Part shown: one piece after another, positions 35,339 through 48,247 of the stretch
Position numbering within the stretch: the first letter of the stretch is position 1
How the letters are laid out: the number at the start of each line of letters is the position of its first letter
Origin: Arthrobacter sp.
GTDB taxonomy: Bacteria > Actinomycetota > Actinomycetes > Actinomycetales > Micrococcaceae
Direction: 5' to 3'
Assembly: GCF_031179985.1 (NCBI RefSeq)
Contig: NZ_JAPSHJ010000012.1
Span: forward strand, 44,620-108,619
Length of the DNA stretch: 64,000 bases
Made by a program: the position numbers and the translations under genes
The notes under the pieces: generated by a model
Databases searched by the model: none
What the model was told of the DNA's origin: nothing
The model's input: the letters and a program-made list of their open reading frames with translations, nothing else

Positions 35339-35346
35339 GAGCAGAA

Positions 35347-36573
35347 TCAGCGGTCCAGAACGCTCAGGCCGGGGAGTTCCTTGCCCTCGAGGTATTCCAG
35401 GCTGGCGCCGCCGCCCGTGGAAATGTGACCGAACTGGCTGTCCTCGAAACCAAGGGTTCGCACGGCTGCCGCGGAGTCCCCGCCACCGACAACTGTGAAA
35501 GCGTCCGTGACGGTCAGGGCCTCGGCGATCGCCCGGGTACCCGCGGCAAATGCCGCGAACTCAAAGACGCCCATGGGTCCGTTCCAGAAAACGGTCTTGG
35601 CGGCCTTGATGCGATCGGCGAATGCAGCGGCAGAGTCAGGGCCAATGTCCAGGCCAATACCCTCGGCCCCGAAACTGCTGCTTTCGATGGCATCGGCAGG
35701 CACGGTCTGGTGCTCGGCGTCAGCGGAGAATTTGCTTGCGACGACAACATCGCTCGGCACCACAAATTCGGTTCCCGCGTCTGCCGCCCGCCTCAGGTAT
35801 TCCTGGACTACCGGGATCTGGTCTTCTTCCAGCAGGCTGCCTGCAACCTTGTGCCCTTCGGCGGCCAGGAAGGTGAACAGCATTCCGCCACCCACCAGGA
35901 TGGTGTCGGCCTTGCCGATGAGGTTGTCGATCACCGCGAGCTTGTCGGAAACCTTGGAGCCACCCAGAACCACAACGTAGGGCCGCTGCGTGTCACTGGT
36001 GAGCTTCCGGAGGACTTCCACTTCGGCGTGGACGAGGTCGCCCTGATAGGACGGAAGCCGGGTGGCGACGTCGTAAACGCTGGCGTGCTTGCGGTGCACG
36101 GCACCGAAGGCATCGTCGACGAAAGCTCCGTTGCCACCCGTAAGCGCTACGAGCTCATCAGCAAACGCTCCACGCTGGGCGTCGTCCTTACTGGTCTCGC
36201 GGGCATCAAAGCGGACGTTCTCCAGAACGAGGACTTCACCGTCCTGCAGGGAGGCAGCCAGCTGCTTGGCGGATCGCCCGACAGTGTCTTCTGCAAGGGC
36301 GACATTGAAGGAAGCAAGTTCGGCAAGCCGTGCTACGGCGGGCTTAAGCGAGTACTTCTCGTCGGGAGCGCCCTTGGGGCGGCCAAGGTGGGCTGTTACC
36401 AGCACGCGGGCACCGGCGTCCGTGAGCTTTGCCAGGACCGGAAGGGAGGCCTTGATACGGCCATCGTCAGTCACTGTAGAGCCGTCGAGCGGCACATTCA
36501 GGTCACTTCTGACAAGAATGTACCGCCCGCGGACACCTTCAGCGATCAGTTCGTTGAGGGTGTGAAATGTCAT
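35347..36573 (-). CDS. pgk: phosphoglycerate kinase
   Basis: A 408-residue PGK with [12 protein letters not shown] at the N-terminus, the nucleotide site [12 protein letters not shown] and the C-terminal GGGDSAAA. It starts ten bases after gap. Confidence 0.97.
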   Translation of the reverse strand: MTFHTLNELIAEGVRGRYILVRSDLNVPLDGSTVTDDGRIKASLPVLAKLTDAGARVLVTAHLGRPKGAPDEKYSLKPAVARLAELASFNVALAEDTVGRSAKQLAASLQDGEVLVLENVRFDARETSKDDAQRGAFADELVALTGGNGAFVDDAFGAVHRKHASVYDVATRLPSYQGDLVHAEVEVLRKLTSDTQRPYVVVLGGSKVSDKLAVIDNLIGKADTILVGGGMLFTFLAAEGHKVAGSLLEEDQIPVVQEYLRRAADAGTEFVVPSDVVVASKFSADAEHQTVPADAIESSSFGAEGIGLDIGPDSAAAFADRIKAAKTVFWNGPMGVFEFAAFAAGTRAIAEALTVTDAFTVVGGGDSAAAVRTLGFEDSQFGHISTGGGASLEYLEGKELPGLSVLDR

Positions 36574-36583
36574 GTAGCTAACC

Positions 36584-37687
<1,104 letters not shown>

Positions 37688-37758
37688 TTACCAGATCGGA
37701 GGGCGACCAGCCACATTGCTGAAGGCTAACCGCCTTCCGTGATCCATCTTACGTTTAA

Positions 37759-37794
37759 GAAGGTCGGCCCCCGCAAGTGCGGGGGCCGACCTTC
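37759..37794 (-). terminator. 16-bp hairpin terminator of sodA
   Basis: Perfect stem of 16 pairs with an AAGT loop, 60 bases past the sodA stop and upstream of the gap promoter. Confidence 0.75.
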
Positions 37795-37853
37795 CACGAT
37801 TCGGTCAGAATCAACCTAAATGTGAAGTTTGTTACATCTCCGTATAGTCCTGA

Positions 37854-38483
37854 TCACACGCCGAGGGTGATGAGGCCGGTTGCGTTGGCGCGCGCGCCCT
37901 CGAACCGTTTGGCCACATCGGCCCAGTTGACGATGTTCCAGAATGCCTTGACGTAATCAGCCTTGACGTTCACGTAGTCCAGGTAGAAGGCGTGCTCCCA
38001 CATGTCCAGCATCAGCAGCGGGGTGGTGCCAAGCGCAACGTTGCCCTGCTGATCGTAAAGCTGCTCAATGACAAGGTTGCCGCCAACGGGTTCGTAGGCC
38101 AGGAAACCCCATCCTGAGCCCTGGAGCCCCAGGGCGGCGGCGGAGAACTGGGCGCGGAAGGCGTCAAAGGAGCCGAAGGCGTCGTCGATTGCTGCTGCCA
38201 GCTCGCCCTCGGGCTTGTCGCCACCGTCCGGGGAGAGGTTGTTCCAGAACACGGAGTGGTTGACGTGCCCGCCGGTGTGGAAGGCCAGGTCCTTGGAGAG
38301 CCTGTTGATGTTGGCGAAGTCACCCTTATCCCGGGCGTCGGCAAGCTGTGCCAAGGCGTTGTTGGCGCCAGCCACGTAGGCGGCGTGGTGCTTGCTGTGG
38401 TGCAGCTCCATGATTCGGGCGGAGATATGGGGCTCCAGCGCTGCATAGTCGTAGCTGAGTTCGGGCAGTACGTACTCGGTCAC
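37854..38483 (-). CDS. sodA: superoxide dismutase (Fe/Mn type)
   Basis: A 209-residue SOD. Metal ligands are visible in the [12 protein letters not shown] region, the H in HVNHSVFW and D and H in [18 protein letters not shown] lies four bases before GTG 38483. Residue pattern GSGWGFL is common in Mn enzymes, but Fe use cannot be excluded. It has its own terminator. Confidence 0.95.
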   Translation of the reverse strand: MTEYVLPELSYDYAALEPHISARIMELHHSKHHAAYVAGANNALAQLADARDKGDFANINRLSKDLAFHTGGHVNHSVFWNNLSPDGGDKPEGELAAAIDDAFGSFDAFRAQFSAAALGLQGSGWGFLAYEPVGGNLVIEQLYDQQGNVALGTTPLLMLDMWEHAFYLDYVNVKADYVKAFWNIVNWADVAKRFEGARANATGLITLGV

Positions 38484-38665
38484 AAAATCCTCCAATGTCG
38501 TGGACGGTTGTCCGGTTCGGTAACTCTCGGATTGTGCATCCGGATGGCTGGGCACCCGGAAAACTGCGGTGGCTGAACCCTGACGTTCCGGTGGCCTCCC
38601 GGGGGGCATAACCTCCGGTTGGTTCAGGGTATTTCCATCGTCCGTTCTAGATTCTAGGGGCGGGC

Positions 38666-39646
38666 CTACTCGTCCAGCATTTCAGGCGTCACATTGGCTT
38701 CCGTCCCGGGAATACCCAGGTCAAGCGCTTTTTTGTCCGCCATGGCCAGCAACCGGCGGATTCTCCCGGCGATGGCGTCCTTGGTCATGGGCGGATCGGC
38801 CAGCCGGCCAAGCTCGTCCAGGCTGGCCTGTTTGTGAGCGACCCGGAGTTCACCGGCGTACTTCAAATGATCCGGAACATCGTCGCCGAGAATCTCCAGG
38901 GCGCGATCTACCCTGGCTCCCGCGGCAACAGCTGCCTGGGCGGAGCGGCGCAGATTCGCGTCGTCGAAGTTGGCGAGCCGATTGGCAGTGGCCCTGACTT
39001 CCTTCCGCATCCGCCGTTCTTCCCACACCATCAGCGCGTCATGCGCGCCCATGCGGGTGAGCAGCGCCGCGATCGTATCGCCGTCGCGGATCACCACCCG
39101 ATCCACTCCCCTGACTTCGCGGGCCTTGGCCTGGATGTTGAGGCGCCGCGCTGCACCAACAAGCGCCAGCGCTGATTCCGGTCCCGGGCACGTCACCTCC
39201 ATGGACGAGGACCGCCCGGGTTCCGTGAGGGAGCCGTGGGCCAGGAACGCTCCCCGCCACACCGCTTCCGCGTCTGCTGCTGAGCCATTGACCACGGCTG
39301 AAGGCAACCCCCGTACGGGACGGCCCCGGGCATCAAGGAGGCCGGTCTGGCGTGCGAGTGCTTCACCATCCCGTACCACCCGGACCACGTAGCGGTTCCC
39401 GCGGCGGAGGCCGCCGCCGGACACGACGATGATCTCACTCTGGTGGCCGTAGACCTCCGCGATGGCCGCGCGCAGCCGCCGGGCAGTGGATGCCAGATCC
39501 ACCTCGGCCTCTATCACAATGCGCCCGGAGATGATGTGGAGTCCCCCGGCGAAGCGCAGCATTGCTGACACTTCGGCCTTGCGTACCGAGGACTTCTTGA
39601 TGTCCAAACGGGACAGTTCTTCCTTGACCGATGCTGTCAGTGCCAT
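38666..39646 (-). CDS. whiA: DNA-binding regulator WhiA
   Basis: WhiA controls sporulation and cell division in Streptomyces and is conserved in non-sporulating Gram-positives. The 326-residue protein has the N-terminal degenerate LAGLIDADG fold and the C-terminal helix-turn-helix with [25 protein letters not shown]. It is nine bases after yvcK in the rapZ-yvcK-whiA unit. GGAAGG precedes the ATG. Confidence 0.96.
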   Translation of the reverse strand: MALTASVKEELSRLDIKKSSVRKAEVSAMLRFAGGLHIISGRIVIEAEVDLASTARRLRAAIAEVYGHQSEIIVVSGGGLRRGNRYVVRVVRDGEALARQTGLLDARGRPVRGLPSAVVNGSAADAEAVWRGAFLAHGSLTEPGRSSSMEVTCPGPESALALVGAARRLNIQAKAREVRGVDRVVIRDGDTIAALLTRMGAHDALMVWEERRMRKEVRATANRLANFDDANLRRSAQAAVAAGARVDRALEILGDDVPDHLKYAGELRVAHKQASLDELGRLADPPMTKDAIAGRIRRLLAMADKKALDLGIPGTEANVTPEMLDE

Positions 39647-39655
39647 GGGGCCTTC

Positions 39656-40669
39656 CTAACTGTTCCCGAAAATATCGTTATACGCTGTTGCCAATCGCAG
39701 AGGGTCATGGATCGGACGGCGGCTCGACGCCCCTACTTTACCCAAGACCACCTCGGCCCCCAGCATCCCGGCAGCTTGCTCGAATTCCTTGACATCCGGG
39801 ACTGAAGCGGGGTCGGCGAGCACAACATCAACGGTGAACTCAGGAGCGTAGGTTCGCAGGACCTTCAAATGGTCAGCAGCGGACATTCCCGACGTTTCCT
39901 TCGTGTCCGTCGCCAGGTTCATGGTAAGGCAACGCTTGGCTGGTGTATCACAGAGAGCCTGGCGCATTTCGGGCAACAAAAGATGGGGAAGGACAGAGGT
40001 GTACCAGGACCCGGGCCCGAGGACCACCCAATCAGCGAGCTCAATCGCCATCAGTGCCTCGGTGCAGGCGGGCGCGCCTTCGGGGAGCAAACGGACCCGG
40101 TCCAGTGAACCGGCGACAGCACATTTCGCCTGGCCGTGAACGGTGTGCAGGACGGTGCTGCCATCCGGAGCCTGAACCCGGACATCACCTTCGATGGTCA
40201 GGGGCACGCTTGACATGGGAAGAACCTGACCCCGTGCGCCAAGTAAAGCACCCGCCCACTTAAGCCCGGCTACGGTGTCCCCCAGCAGTTCCCACAGGGT
40301 CACGATGAGCAGATTTCCCATGGCATGGCTGTCCAGCGAACCGCCCGTGCCGTTAACGGGGCTGAAGCGGTGCTGCATGACGTCGCGCCAGGTCCGGCCC
40401 CAATCGGTATCGTCACACAGGGCGGAGAGGGCCATACGGAGGTCCCCAGGGGGAAGCACACCGTATTCCTCTCGGAGCCGCCCGGAGGATCCGCCGTCGT
40501 CCGCGACGGTAACAACGGCCGTGAGCTCCGAGGTCAGGAGCCGGAGTGCGGACAGCGATGCGGACAGCCCGTGGCCGCCGCCCAGCGCGACTACGGTCGG
40601 GCCTTTCTGCTGGCCTCCCGTGCCGCCGGTTGGCGGCACCAAAGGCAAGGGACCGGTAAGCAGACCCAT
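39656..40669 (-). CDS. yvcK: YvcK/CofD-like gluconeogenesis factor
   Basis: A 337-residue member of the YvcK family, which is needed for growth on gluconeogenic carbon and binds UDP-sugars in Bacillus. It has VVALGGGHGLSASLSALR, VTVADDGGSSGRLR and DVVLGPGSWYTSVLPHLL blocks, all typical. It overlaps the rapZ stop by one base (TAATG). Confidence 0.94.
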   Translation of the reverse strand: MGLLTGPLPLVPPTGGTGGQQKGPTVVALGGGHGLSASLSALRLLTSELTAVVTVADDGGSSGRLREEYGVLPPGDLRMALSALCDDTDWGRTWRDVMQHRFSPVNGTGGSLDSHAMGNLLIVTLWELLGDTVAGLKWAGALLGARGQVLPMSSVPLTIEGDVRVQAPDGSTVLHTVHGQAKCAVAGSLDRVRLLPEGAPACTEALMAIELADWVVLGPGSWYTSVLPHLLLPEMRQALCDTPAKRCLTMNLATDTKETSGMSAADHLKVLRTYAPEFTVDVVLADPASVPDVKEFEQAAGMLGAEVVLGKVGASSRRPIHDPLRLATAYNDIFGNS

Positions 40670-41592
40670 TATTCGCGACCCAGGTCCCGGTGCGTTGTGG
40701 TCACGGTAACCCGGGGATACTGGGCAAGCTTTTTGGAAAGTTCGACGGCGACCGCTACTGAACGGTGTTTCCCTCCTGTGCAGCCCACAGCGATGGTGGC
40801 ATAGTGCTTGTTCTCCCTCCGGTAGCCGTCCAGGACAGGTTCCAGGGCCAGAACATAGCGATCAACAAAGTTTTTCACGCCATCGGCCTCCAGGACGTAG
40901 TCGCTGACGTCTTCGTCGAGGCCGGTGTGGGGCCGCAGATTAGGAACCCAGTGCGGGTTTGGAATGAAACGGGCATCCGCCACGAAATTGGCATCTACGG
41001 GGAGTCCGTACTTGAATCCGAAGCTCATGACGTTGAGGCGGAGGGCCACCGGACCCGTTTCGCTGAACAGTTCAGTGATGGCTGTCGCGAGCCCATGGAC
41101 GTTGAACTCCGAGGTATCCAGAACTACGTCGGCGGAGTCCCGCAGTTCCTGCAGAACCTCCCGCTCGGCGGCAATGCCGTCAAGGATCCTGCCTCCGCCC
41201 TGGAGCGGGTGTGGCCGCCGTCCCTGCTCAAAACGCCTGACCAGCACGTTGTCGTTCGCATCGAGGAACAGCACGCGGAACGTGACGCCGCTCGCCGCCA
41301 GCGCACCAAGGGCACTGCGGATGTTCGCGAAAAGGGCCTTGCTGCGGACATCCATGACTACAGCGAGCTTAGGGATGGACTGGGGTGCGTGCGACACGAG
41401 CTCAGCCAGGGTTCCGAGCATCTGCGGGGGGAGGTTCTCCACCACATACCAGCCGTGGTCCTCCAATGCGTCGGCGGCGGTGCTCCTCCCCGCCCCTGAC
41501 ATTCCGGTAACTACCAGCAACTCCGCTTCCACAGGCCTGACCGGCGAGGATCCGTCCTGATCAGCTTCGGATCCTGTCGTCGACTCTGCCAT
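40669..41592 (-). CDS. rapZ: RapZ/YvcJ-family nucleotide-binding protein
   Basis: A 307-residue P-loop protein. Its Walker A reads GMSGAGRST (Arg in place of the usual Lys), followed by [16 protein letters not shown] and the late CTGGKHRSV motif. In E. coli RapZ controls GlmZ RNA, but in Gram-positives YvcJ has a separate, less defined role. ATG 41592 is chosen as the conserved region follows soon after. Co-translated with yvcK. Confidence 0.92.
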   Translation of the reverse strand: MAESTTGSEADQDGSSPVRPVEAELLVVTGMSGAGRSTAADALEDHGWYVVENLPPQMLGTLAELVSHAPQSIPKLAVVMDVRSKALFANIRSALGALAASGVTFRVLFLDANDNVLVRRFEQGRRPHPLQGGGRILDGIAAEREVLQELRDSADVVLDTSEFNVHGLATAITELFSETGPVALRLNVMSFGFKYGLPVDANFVADARFIPNPHWVPNLRPHTGLDEDVSDYVLEADGVKNFVDRYVLALEPVLDGYRRENKHYATIAVGCTGGKHRSVAVAVELSKKLAQYPRVTVTTTHRDLGRE

Positions 41593-41682
41593 CAGTTCAG
41601 CCCCATTTCTGCCGCGCCGTTCAAGCGCAGCTGCACGTATCTTTGTCCCGCTCCTTACCCTAGCCAAGATTCCTTGGCCGGG

Positions 41683-43692
41683 CTAAGTTTCCAGGATTTC
41701 CCCGGTGGTCATGTTCACTGCAGGCGCAACGGCTTCGGCGGACTCCTCAGCTCCCGTGAAGTGCGTAACTATTGCTTCAGCCAACGACGGACCGATTCCC
41801 TTGGCGGCTGTCAGTTCCATAGCCGTTGCCGCCTTGATCTTCTTGACGGAACCAAACTCGGCCAGGAGTGCCTTGCGCTTGGACTCCCCCAGGCCCGGAA
41901 CACTGTCCAGGGCGGAGACTGTCATGGCCTTGCCGCGCTTCTGCCGATGGAAGGAAATTGCGAAGCGGTGCGCCTCGTCACGGATCCGCTGCAGCAGGTA
42001 CAGGCCTTCTGAGGTCCGGGGAAGAATGACCGGAAAATCGCTGTCCGGAAGCCAGACTTCTTCGAGCCTCTTTGCCAGCCCGACGACGTAGACGTCATCG
42101 ATGCCGAGGTCGGCCAAGGCGCGTGCAGCAGCATTAACCTGGGGTTTTCCGCCGTCGACGACCACCAGGTTGGGCGGGTACGCGAATTTCGCCCGCGGTA
42201 CCGGCGTAGTGGTATCCAGGACTGCAGCATCAGCCATCGCGTTGACGGCGGCCTGGTGCCCGGGAAGCTCAGCAGCTTCCACCTGGGCGGTCTTGTCCTG
42301 GAGGTAGTGCCGGAACCTGCGAGTCAGGACGTCATGCATTGCCGCGGTGTCGTCAGCAGCTGCAGGTCCGGTTACAGCGAACTTGCGGTAGTCGGACTTT
42401 TTCGGCAGACCGTCTTCCACCACCACCATTGAGGCCACAACATTCGTGCCCTGGACATGGGAGACGTCAAAGCACTCGATGCGCAGCAGGGCAACCGGCA
42501 GATCCAGGGCTTCCTGCAGTTCCTGCAACGCCAGGGAACGGTTGGTCAGGTCCCCGGCACGGCGGGTCTTATGCAGTTTGAGCGACTGCTCTGCGTTCTC
42601 CCTGACTGTGGACATCAGCGCAGCTTTGTCGCCGCGCTGGGGAACACGGATATCGACTCTGGCGCCGCGGAGACCGCCCAGCCACAACGCCAGCTCCTCG
42701 CTGTTGCTTGGCGCCACCGGTACGAGCACCTCGCGGGGTATGCGGCCCTCGCTTTCGCCGTCTTCACCGTAGACCTGCTGGAGGAGGTGCTCCACCAGGT
42801 CGGGAGTTGTGGAATCCTCGACCTTGTCCACCACCCAGCCCCGCTGGCCACGAACACGCCCTCCGCGGATGTGGAACACCTGGACGGCGGCCTCCAGTTC
42901 GTCTTCATGGAGGGCAAAAATATCGGCATTGGTGTCCTCCGCAAGGACAACGGCGTTCCGCTCGAAGACCTTCCGCAGGGCGATGATGTCATCGCGCAGC
43001 CGGGCTGCACGCTCGTAGTCCAGCTCGGCGACCGCCGCGGCCATGTCCTTTTCAAGCCGGGAAATAAACTTCTTCGCCTCGCCACCCATGAAGGCGCAGA
43101 AATCCTCCGCCAGTGCCCGGTGTTCTTCGGGAGTGACGCGGCCGACGCAGGGCGCAGCACATTTATCGATGTAACCAAGCAGACAGGGACGCCCGCTGGC
43201 TTGGGCACGTTTGAAGACACCTGCGCTGCAGCTGCGCACCGGAAAGACGCGCAGCAGCGTGTCCATCGTTTCGCGAATGGCTCCGGCCGTATAAGGCCCG
43301 AAATAGCGGGTGCCCTTGCGCCTCTCACCCCTCAGGACCTGAACGCGCGGGTACTTTTCCCCCATGGTGACAGCGAGGTAGGGATACGTTTTGTCGTCCC
43401 GGAAGACCACATTGAACCGGGGCTTGAACTCCTTGATCCAGGTGTATTCAAGCTGCAGGGATTCAAGTTCGCTGCCCACCACGGTCCATTCGACGCTGCT
43501 CGCCGCATAAACCATGGCATGCGTCTTCGGAAGCAGGCCACCCGGATTCGCGAAGTACGAATTCAACCGTGAACGCAGATTCTTGGCCTTGCCGACGTAG
43601 ATGATCCGCCCATGGGGGTCCCGGAACCGGTAGACGCCGGGATTCGTCGGAATTTCGCCCGTTTGCGGACGGTAACTTGATGGATCTGCCAC
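41683..43692 (-). CDS. uvrC: excinuclease ABC subunit C
   Basis: UvrC makes both incisions in nucleotide excision repair. The 669-residue protein has the GIY-YIG domain ([25 protein letters not shown] region, about 18-95), a UVR motif near 200-235, the RNase H-like C-terminal endonuclease and tandem helix-hairpin-helix motifs ([29 protein letters not shown]). GTG 43692 fits the leaderless -10 box. Confidence 0.97.
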   Translation of the reverse strand: MADPSSYRPQTGEIPTNPGVYRFRDPHGRIIYVGKAKNLRSRLNSYFANPGGLLPKTHAMVYAASSVEWTVVGSELESLQLEYTWIKEFKPRFNVVFRDDKTYPYLAVTMGEKYPRVQVLRGERRKGTRYFGPYTAGAIRETMDTLLRVFPVRSCSAGVFKRAQASGRPCLLGYIDKCAAPCVGRVTPEEHRALAEDFCAFMGGEAKKFISRLEKDMAAAVAELDYERAARLRDDIIALRKVFERNAVVLAEDTNADIFALHEDELEAAVQVFHIRGGRVRGQRGWVVDKVEDSTTPDLVEHLLQQVYGEDGESEGRIPREVLVPVAPSNSEELALWLGGLRGARVDIRVPQRGDKAALMSTVRENAEQSLKLHKTRRAGDLTNRSLALQELQEALDLPVALLRIECFDVSHVQGTNVVASMVVVEDGLPKKSDYRKFAVTGPAAADDTAAMHDVLTRRFRHYLQDKTAQVEAAELPGHQAAVNAMADAAVLDTTTPVPRAKFAYPPNLVVVDGGKPQVNAAARALADLGIDDVYVVGLAKRLEEVWLPDSDFPVILPRTSEGLYLLQRIRDEAHRFAISFHRQKRGKAMTVSALDSVPGLGESKRKALLAEFGSVKKIKAATAMELTAAKGIGPSLAEAIVTHFTGAEESAEAVAPAVNMTTGEILET

Positions 43693-43698
43693 TAAACC

Positions 43699-43704
43699 AG
43701 TCTA
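43699..43704 (-). promoter_or_regulatory. leaderless -10 box of uvrC
   Basis: TAGACT on the minus strand, six bases before GTG 43692. No ribosome site. Confidence 0.55.
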
Positions 43705-43791
43705 CTGAGGCGCCGCGACCACTAAGTCCAACGCACGTTCGCGGAGCTGCTACGGCAACGGCTTAAGGATTGGGGCCGTAGGCCCGTCCGC

Positions 43792-44460
43792 TCAGTCGGT
43801 GATCTTGCTCTGGTTGTACCCCGTAGCCCGTTCCTGGCCGCTCAGCGCGGCGATGGCGTCCATGATGGTATCGGTGACTTGCCTCCGTGCCGGAAGGGAA
43901 TGGTCCGGGCCCGTCTTTTCGAAGTACAGGGGTTCCCCCACCTTCATGGTGAAATGCTGGGGCTTGACCGCGTTGCGCCCGGCAGGTTGAAGGTGTTGGG
44001 TCCCGATGAGCCCTACCGGAATAACGGGAGCGCCGGTGGTCAAAGCCAACCAGCCCACTCCCGTGCGTCCCCGGTACAGAATGCCGTCCCGGGAGCGTGT
44101 TCCCTCCGGGTAGATGCCGATTCCTTTTCCGGATTCGAGGATGTCCAGCAGGGTCTTCAGCGCCTGGACACTGGCAGCCTGTTCCCCGCGCTCGACGGGG
44201 ATGGAGCCAACGGCTTCGAAGAAGGACTTCATGACCCGGCCCTTAACGCCGCCGGTTGTAAAGTATTCTGCCTTCGCAAAAAAGGCCACAGGACGAGGCA
44301 TCAACGCCTGGACAATTACGCTGTCCAGGAAGGACAAGTGATTCGGTGCCACAATAAACGGGCCATCAGCAGGAACGTTTTCCAGCCCGATAACAGTGGG
44401 ACGGCACGATCCTGAAATGAGGCCTCGAGTGGTCCATCGGATTGCATCAAACAATGCCAT
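43792..44460 (-). CDS. PlsC-family 1-acylglycerol-3-phosphate acyltransferase
   Basis: A 222-residue lysophospholipid acyltransferase. The catalytic HX4D motif is NHLSFLD and the glycerol phosphate site is YPEGTRSRDG. It overlaps the HAD gene by 14 bases, so they are co-transcribed. Function in phosphatidic acid synthesis follows from the family; acyl specificity is unknown. Confidence 0.9.
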   Translation of the reverse strand: MALFDAIRWTTRGLISGSCRPTVIGLENVPADGPFIVAPNHLSFLDSVIVQALMPRPVAFFAKAEYFTTGGVKGRVMKSFFEAVGSIPVERGEQAASVQALKTLLDILESGKGIGIYPEGTRSRDGILYRGRTGVGWLALTTGAPVIPVGLIGTQHLQPAGRNAVKPQHFTMKVGEPLYFEKTGPDHSLPARRQVTDTIMDAIAALSGQERATGYNQSKITD

Positions 44461-45163
44461 CGTTGCGCACCTCATTCAGAATGGCTGTCCGGACTTCGTC
44501 CAGTCTGTTGATAGTCGCGGCAAGCGCAGCCGAGTCATCGACGATCACCATGGCGCCGGCGTCCTGCAGTTCGCCCTCCAAGGCGAACCCCCATCCAACG
44601 CCGATGCAGTCCAATCCGTTGGCCAAGGCGCCTGCCACGTCCTGGGCACGATCGCCGACCATAACTGCTGACTGTGTGCCGAGATCCGCCAGCGCGGCGG
44701 CGACAATTGCGTTCTTGCCCCGTGGACCCGACTGTTCAAGCGTTTCGTCTGCTGCCGAGCCCCTGGTGGCCTTGAAGAATTCAGCGATCCCGTGATGCTC
44801 CAGCACAATCCGCGCCAGGCCCTCCGGTTTTTGGGTGGCAACAGCGATGGGCCTGCCTGCCGACGCATAAGCTTCCACCAGCTCGCCTATCCCTGGATAC
44901 AGCCGGCCTTGTGCAATGCCGCGGTCCAGATAGTACGCGCGATACAGCCTGATGGCTTCCGGGAGCAGCTCTTCGGGGACGCCCGCGACGTTCAACAGTG
45001 AGTCACTCAACTTCGGACCGATCATTGCTTTGAGCTCCGCTGGTTCGGGAACCTCAAGGCTGAGCTCAGTCAAAGCTGCGGCGATTCCGTCGGTGATACC
45101 ACCGGCAGGGTCGACAAGAGTGCCGTCCAGGTCGAAGATTACAGGCACTGTTGAATGAGTCAC
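44447..45163 (-). CDS. HAD-IA family phosphatase (phosphoglycolate phosphatase-like)
   Basis: A 238-residue HAD hydrolase with motif I FDLDGTLVD (10-18), motif II at AVATQKP, lysine in GPRGKNAIV and motif IV GDRAQDVAGA. The small cap domain fits Gph/5'-nucleotidase relatives. Start GTG 45163. It is translated ahead of and overlapping plsC. Substrate is not determined by sequence. Confidence 0.88.
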   Translation of the reverse strand: MTHSTVPVIFDLDGTLVDPAGGITDGIAAALTELSLEVPEPAELKAMIGPKLSDSLLNVAGVPEELLPEAIRLYRAYYLDRGIAQGRLYPGIGELVEAYASAGRPIAVATQKPEGLARIVLEHHGIAEFFKATRGSAADETLEQSGPRGKNAIVAAALADLGTQSAVMVGDRAQDVAGALANGLDCIGVGWGFALEGELQDAGAMVIVDDSAALAATINRLDEVRTAILNEVRNDGIV

Positions 45164-45273
45164 CGGCTTAGTTTCTCACGAGTGCGCACGAGCCTGAAAC
45201 TCGCATTCCCCGTACGGAATATGTCGCAGGCGTCCCACATGCCAAACGGCCCCTGGCTCAGGGCGCGGGCCTC

Positions 45274-48201
45274 TTACCCGAGGATCTCGGCGAGGAAGGT
45301 AGCGGTATAGCTGTCCTTCGATCTTGCAACCTGCTCCGGGGTGCCTGTGGCAATGACCTGCCCTCCGCCGGAACCGCCGTCGGGGCCCAGGTCCACTATC
45401 CAGTCGGCGCTCTTGATGACATCGAGGTTATGCTCGATCGTAATCACAGTATTGCCTTTGTCCACCAGACCCTGGAGCACCAGGAGGAGCTTACGGATGT
45501 CCTCGAAGTGGAGTCCGGTGGTGGGCTCATCAAGGACATAGACGCTGCGCCCGTTGGACCGCTTTTGAAGCTCGGCGGCCAGCTTGACCCGCTGAGCCTC
45601 GCCTCCGGACAGTGTGGTTGCTGGCTGGCCCAGGCGTACGTACCCGAGGCCGACGTCGACCAGGGTGTTCAGATGCCGGGCAATAGGTGAGAAGGCTGCA
45701 AAGAACTCAGCGCCTTCTTCGATGGACATGTTCAGCACGTCCGCGATGGTCTTGCCCTTGTAGTGGACCTCCAACGTTTCCCGGTTGTAGCGGGCGCCGT
45801 GGCAGACCTCGCAGGGCACGTAGACGTCCGGGAGGAAGTTCATCTCGATCTTGAGCGTTCCATCACCTGAGCACGCCTCGCAGCGTCCGCCTTTGACGTT
45901 AAAGGAGAACCGGCCTGGCATGTAACCACGGACTTTGGCCTCAGTGGTGTCGGCGAACAGCTTGCGGATGTTATCGAACACCCCGGTGTACGTCGCCGGG
46001 TTGGAACGCGGTGTGCGGCCGATGGGACTTTGGTCCACATGCACCACTTTGTCGAGGTGCTCAAGGCCCTGGACGCTCTTGTGCCTGCCCGCAACCTGCT
46101 TGGCCCCGTTGAGTTTATTGGCCAGCACCTTGTAAAGGATCTCGTTTACCAAGGTGGACTTTCCTGAACCGCTCACCCCCGTTACCGCAGTCATCAGTCC
46201 GAGAGGAAACGCTGCATCAACGTTCACCAGGTTGTTTTCCTTGGCGCCGATGACCTTCAGCTCGCGCTTCTTGTCGTATTTCCGGCGTTTCTTCGGAACG
46301 TCGATGGATTTGCGTCCGGAAAGGTAGTCTCCGGTCAGCGATTTCCTGTTTTCGAGCAAGGCACTGTACGAACCGGAGTGAACAACCTGGCCACCATGTT
46401 CGCCGGCGCCTGGTCCAATGTCCACGATCCAGTCAGCTTCCTGAATGGTATCCTCGTCATGCTCAACGACAATCAGGGTATTCCCAAGATCGCGGAGCCT
46501 GGTGAGAGTCTCGATAAGCCTGCGGTTATCCCGCTGGTGGAGCCCGATGGACGGCTCATCCAGGACGTAGAGGACCCCTACCAGGCCCGAGCCGATCTGG
46601 GTGGCCAGGCGGATACGCTGCGCCTCGCCTCCGGACAGCGTGGCAGAAGGCCGTTCAAGATTGAGGTATTCCAGGCCGACGTCGAGAAGGAAGGTCAGCC
46701 GGGCCTGGATTTCCTTGAGCACCTGGTGGGCGATTTGGGCTTCACGGCCGCTCAGGACCAGGTTGTTGAGGAAGTGTGCACATTCGCGCATGGGCAGGGC
46801 GGCGACGTCGGCAATGGACTTACCGTTGATGAGCACGGAGAGCGAGGCAGGATTGAGGCGGGCACCGTTACACACAGGGCACGGGATCTGCCGCATGTAT
46901 TCCTCGTAGCGGTCACGGGCCCAGTCTGAGTCGGTCTCGCCATGCTTGCGGTGCACATACTGGATGGCACCTTCAAAACCTGTGCTGTACTTCCGTTCGC
47001 GGCCGAAGCGGTTGCGGTACTGCACCACGACGTTGTGGTCCTTGCCGTGCAGGACGGTCTGCTGTACATCGGGGGCCAGATCTTCCCAAGCCGTGTCCAT
47101 GGAGAAGCCCAGTTCATGGGACAGGCCCTCCAGCAGCCGGTTCCAGTACTCCGTGGTGGCTGTGCCGAGCGACCAGGGTGCGATGGCGCCCTGGGAAAGT
47201 GACAGCTCACCATTCGGGACGATGAGGTCCTCGTCCACCTCAAGCTTGGTTCCGATGCCGCTGCACGCCGAACAGGCACCAAAGGGGTTGTTGAAGGAGA
47301 ACGAGCGCGGTTCGATTTCGTCGATCGCCAAAGGGTGTTCGTTAGGGCAGGCGAGGTGCTCGGAAAACGCGCGAAGCCGGCCCTCATCCTTAGGATCCAG
47401 GTCCACGAATTCGGCAAGTACCCTGCCTTCAGCTAGTCCCAGGGCCGTTTCGATGGAATCGGTGAGTCGCTGGCTGATTCCTTCCTTAACCACGAGCCGG
47501 TCAACAACGACTTCAATGGTGTGCTTGAACTGCTTCCCAAGCTTTGGCGGATCACTCAGTTGCACGAGTTCGCCATCAACGCGGGCGCGTGAATAGCCTT
47601 TGGCTGTGAGTTCTTTGAAGAGTTCAACAAACTCACCTTTGCGGCCGCGGACCACCGGCGCCAATACCTGGAACCGTGTGCCCTCCCCCAGCTCGAGCAA
47701 CTGGTCCACGATCTGCTGGGGAGTCTGCTTGGTGACCGGCTCACCGCAGGTGGGGCAATAAGGACGGCCCACCCTTGCCCACAGCAAACGCATGTAGTCG
47801 TAGATTTCCGTAATGGTACCCACCGTTGACCGGGGGTTTTTGCTCGTGGATTTCTGGTCGATGGAGACGGCGGGAGAGAGGCCTTCGATGAAGTCAACGT
47901 CCGGCTTGTCCACTTGACCCAGGAACTGACGGGCGTACGCGGAGAGCGACTCGACATATCTGCGCTGCCCTTCAGCGAAGATGGTGTCAAAGGCCAGGGA
48001 GGATTTCCCCGAGCCCGAGAGCCCGGTGAAAACGATCATGGCGTCCCTGGGCAGGTCCAGGTCCACGTTCTGCAGATTGTGCTCCCGGGCACCCTTGACT
48101 ATGAGACGCGACAGGTCGGGGCGGAGCGGCGTGGCACGGGTAAGCGGCGCTACGGCAGAGTGGACATCAACGGCTGGATCTTCAGCTACGGCTTTAGGCA
48201 C
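45274..48201 (-). CDS. uvrA: excinuclease ABC subunit A
   Basis: The damage-recognition ATPase of excision repair, 975 residues. Two ABC ATPase modules are seen, with GLSGSGKSS near 60 and GVSGSGKST near 670, and zinc-binding Cys clusters [15 protein letters not shown] and [20 protein letters not shown] 48201 fits a leaderless -10 box, and a LexA-like box lies just upstream. Confidence 0.98.
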   Translation of the reverse strand: MPKAVAEDPAVDVHSAVAPLTRATPLRPDLSRLIVKGAREHNLQNVDLDLPRDAMIVFTGLSGSGKSSLAFDTIFAEGQRRYVESLSAYARQFLGQVDKPDVDFIEGLSPAVSIDQKSTSKNPRSTVGTITEIYDYMRLLWARVGRPYCPTCGEPVTKQTPQQIVDQLLELGEGTRFQVLAPVVRGRKGEFVELFKELTAKGYSRARVDGELVQLSDPPKLGKQFKHTIEVVVDRLVVKEGISQRLTDSIETALGLAEGRVLAEFVDLDPKDEGRLRAFSEHLACPNEHPLAIDEIEPRSFSFNNPFGACSACSGIGTKLEVDEDLIVPNGELSLSQGAIAPWSLGTATTEYWNRLLEGLSHELGFSMDTAWEDLAPDVQQTVLHGKDHNVVVQYRNRFGRERKYSTGFEGAIQYVHRKHGETDSDWARDRYEEYMRQIPCPVCNGARLNPASLSVLINGKSIADVAALPMRECAHFLNNLVLSGREAQIAHQVLKEIQARLTFLLDVGLEYLNLERPSATLSGGEAQRIRLATQIGSGLVGVLYVLDEPSIGLHQRDNRRLIETLTRLRDLGNTLIVVEHDEDTIQEADWIVDIGPGAGEHGGQVVHSGSYSALLENRKSLTGDYLSGRKSIDVPKKRRKYDKKRELKVIGAKENNLVNVDAAFPLGLMTAVTGVSGSGKSTLVNEILYKVLANKLNGAKQVAGRHKSVQGLEHLDKVVHVDQSPIGRTPRSNPATYTGVFDNIRKLFADTTEAKVRGYMPGRFSFNVKGGRCEACSGDGTLKIEMNFLPDVYVPCEVCHGARYNRETLEVHYKGKTIADVLNMSIEEGAEFFAAFSPIARHLNTLVDVGLGYVRLGQPATTLSGGEAQRVKLAAELQKRSNGRSVYVLDEPTTGLHFEDIRKLLLVLQGLVDKGNTVITIEHNLDVIKSADWIVDLGPDGGSGGGQVIATGTPEQVARSKDSYTATFLAEILG

Positions 48202-48207
48202 CCACTA

Positions 48208-48230
48208 ATGCTAATCGAAAACTTCTTCGA
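48208..48230 (-). promoter_or_regulatory. uvrA promoter: leaderless -10 and LexA-like SOS box
   Basis: On the minus strand TAGCAT (48213-48208) is six bases before the uvrA GTG. One base upstream lies TCGAAGAAGTTTTCGA (48230-48215), which differs from the actinobacterial SOS box TCGAAC-N4-GTTCGA by one base in each half. LexA bound here would block the promoter. Confidence 0.6.
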
Positions 48231-48247
48231 ATTTCCATGACCTGCCA

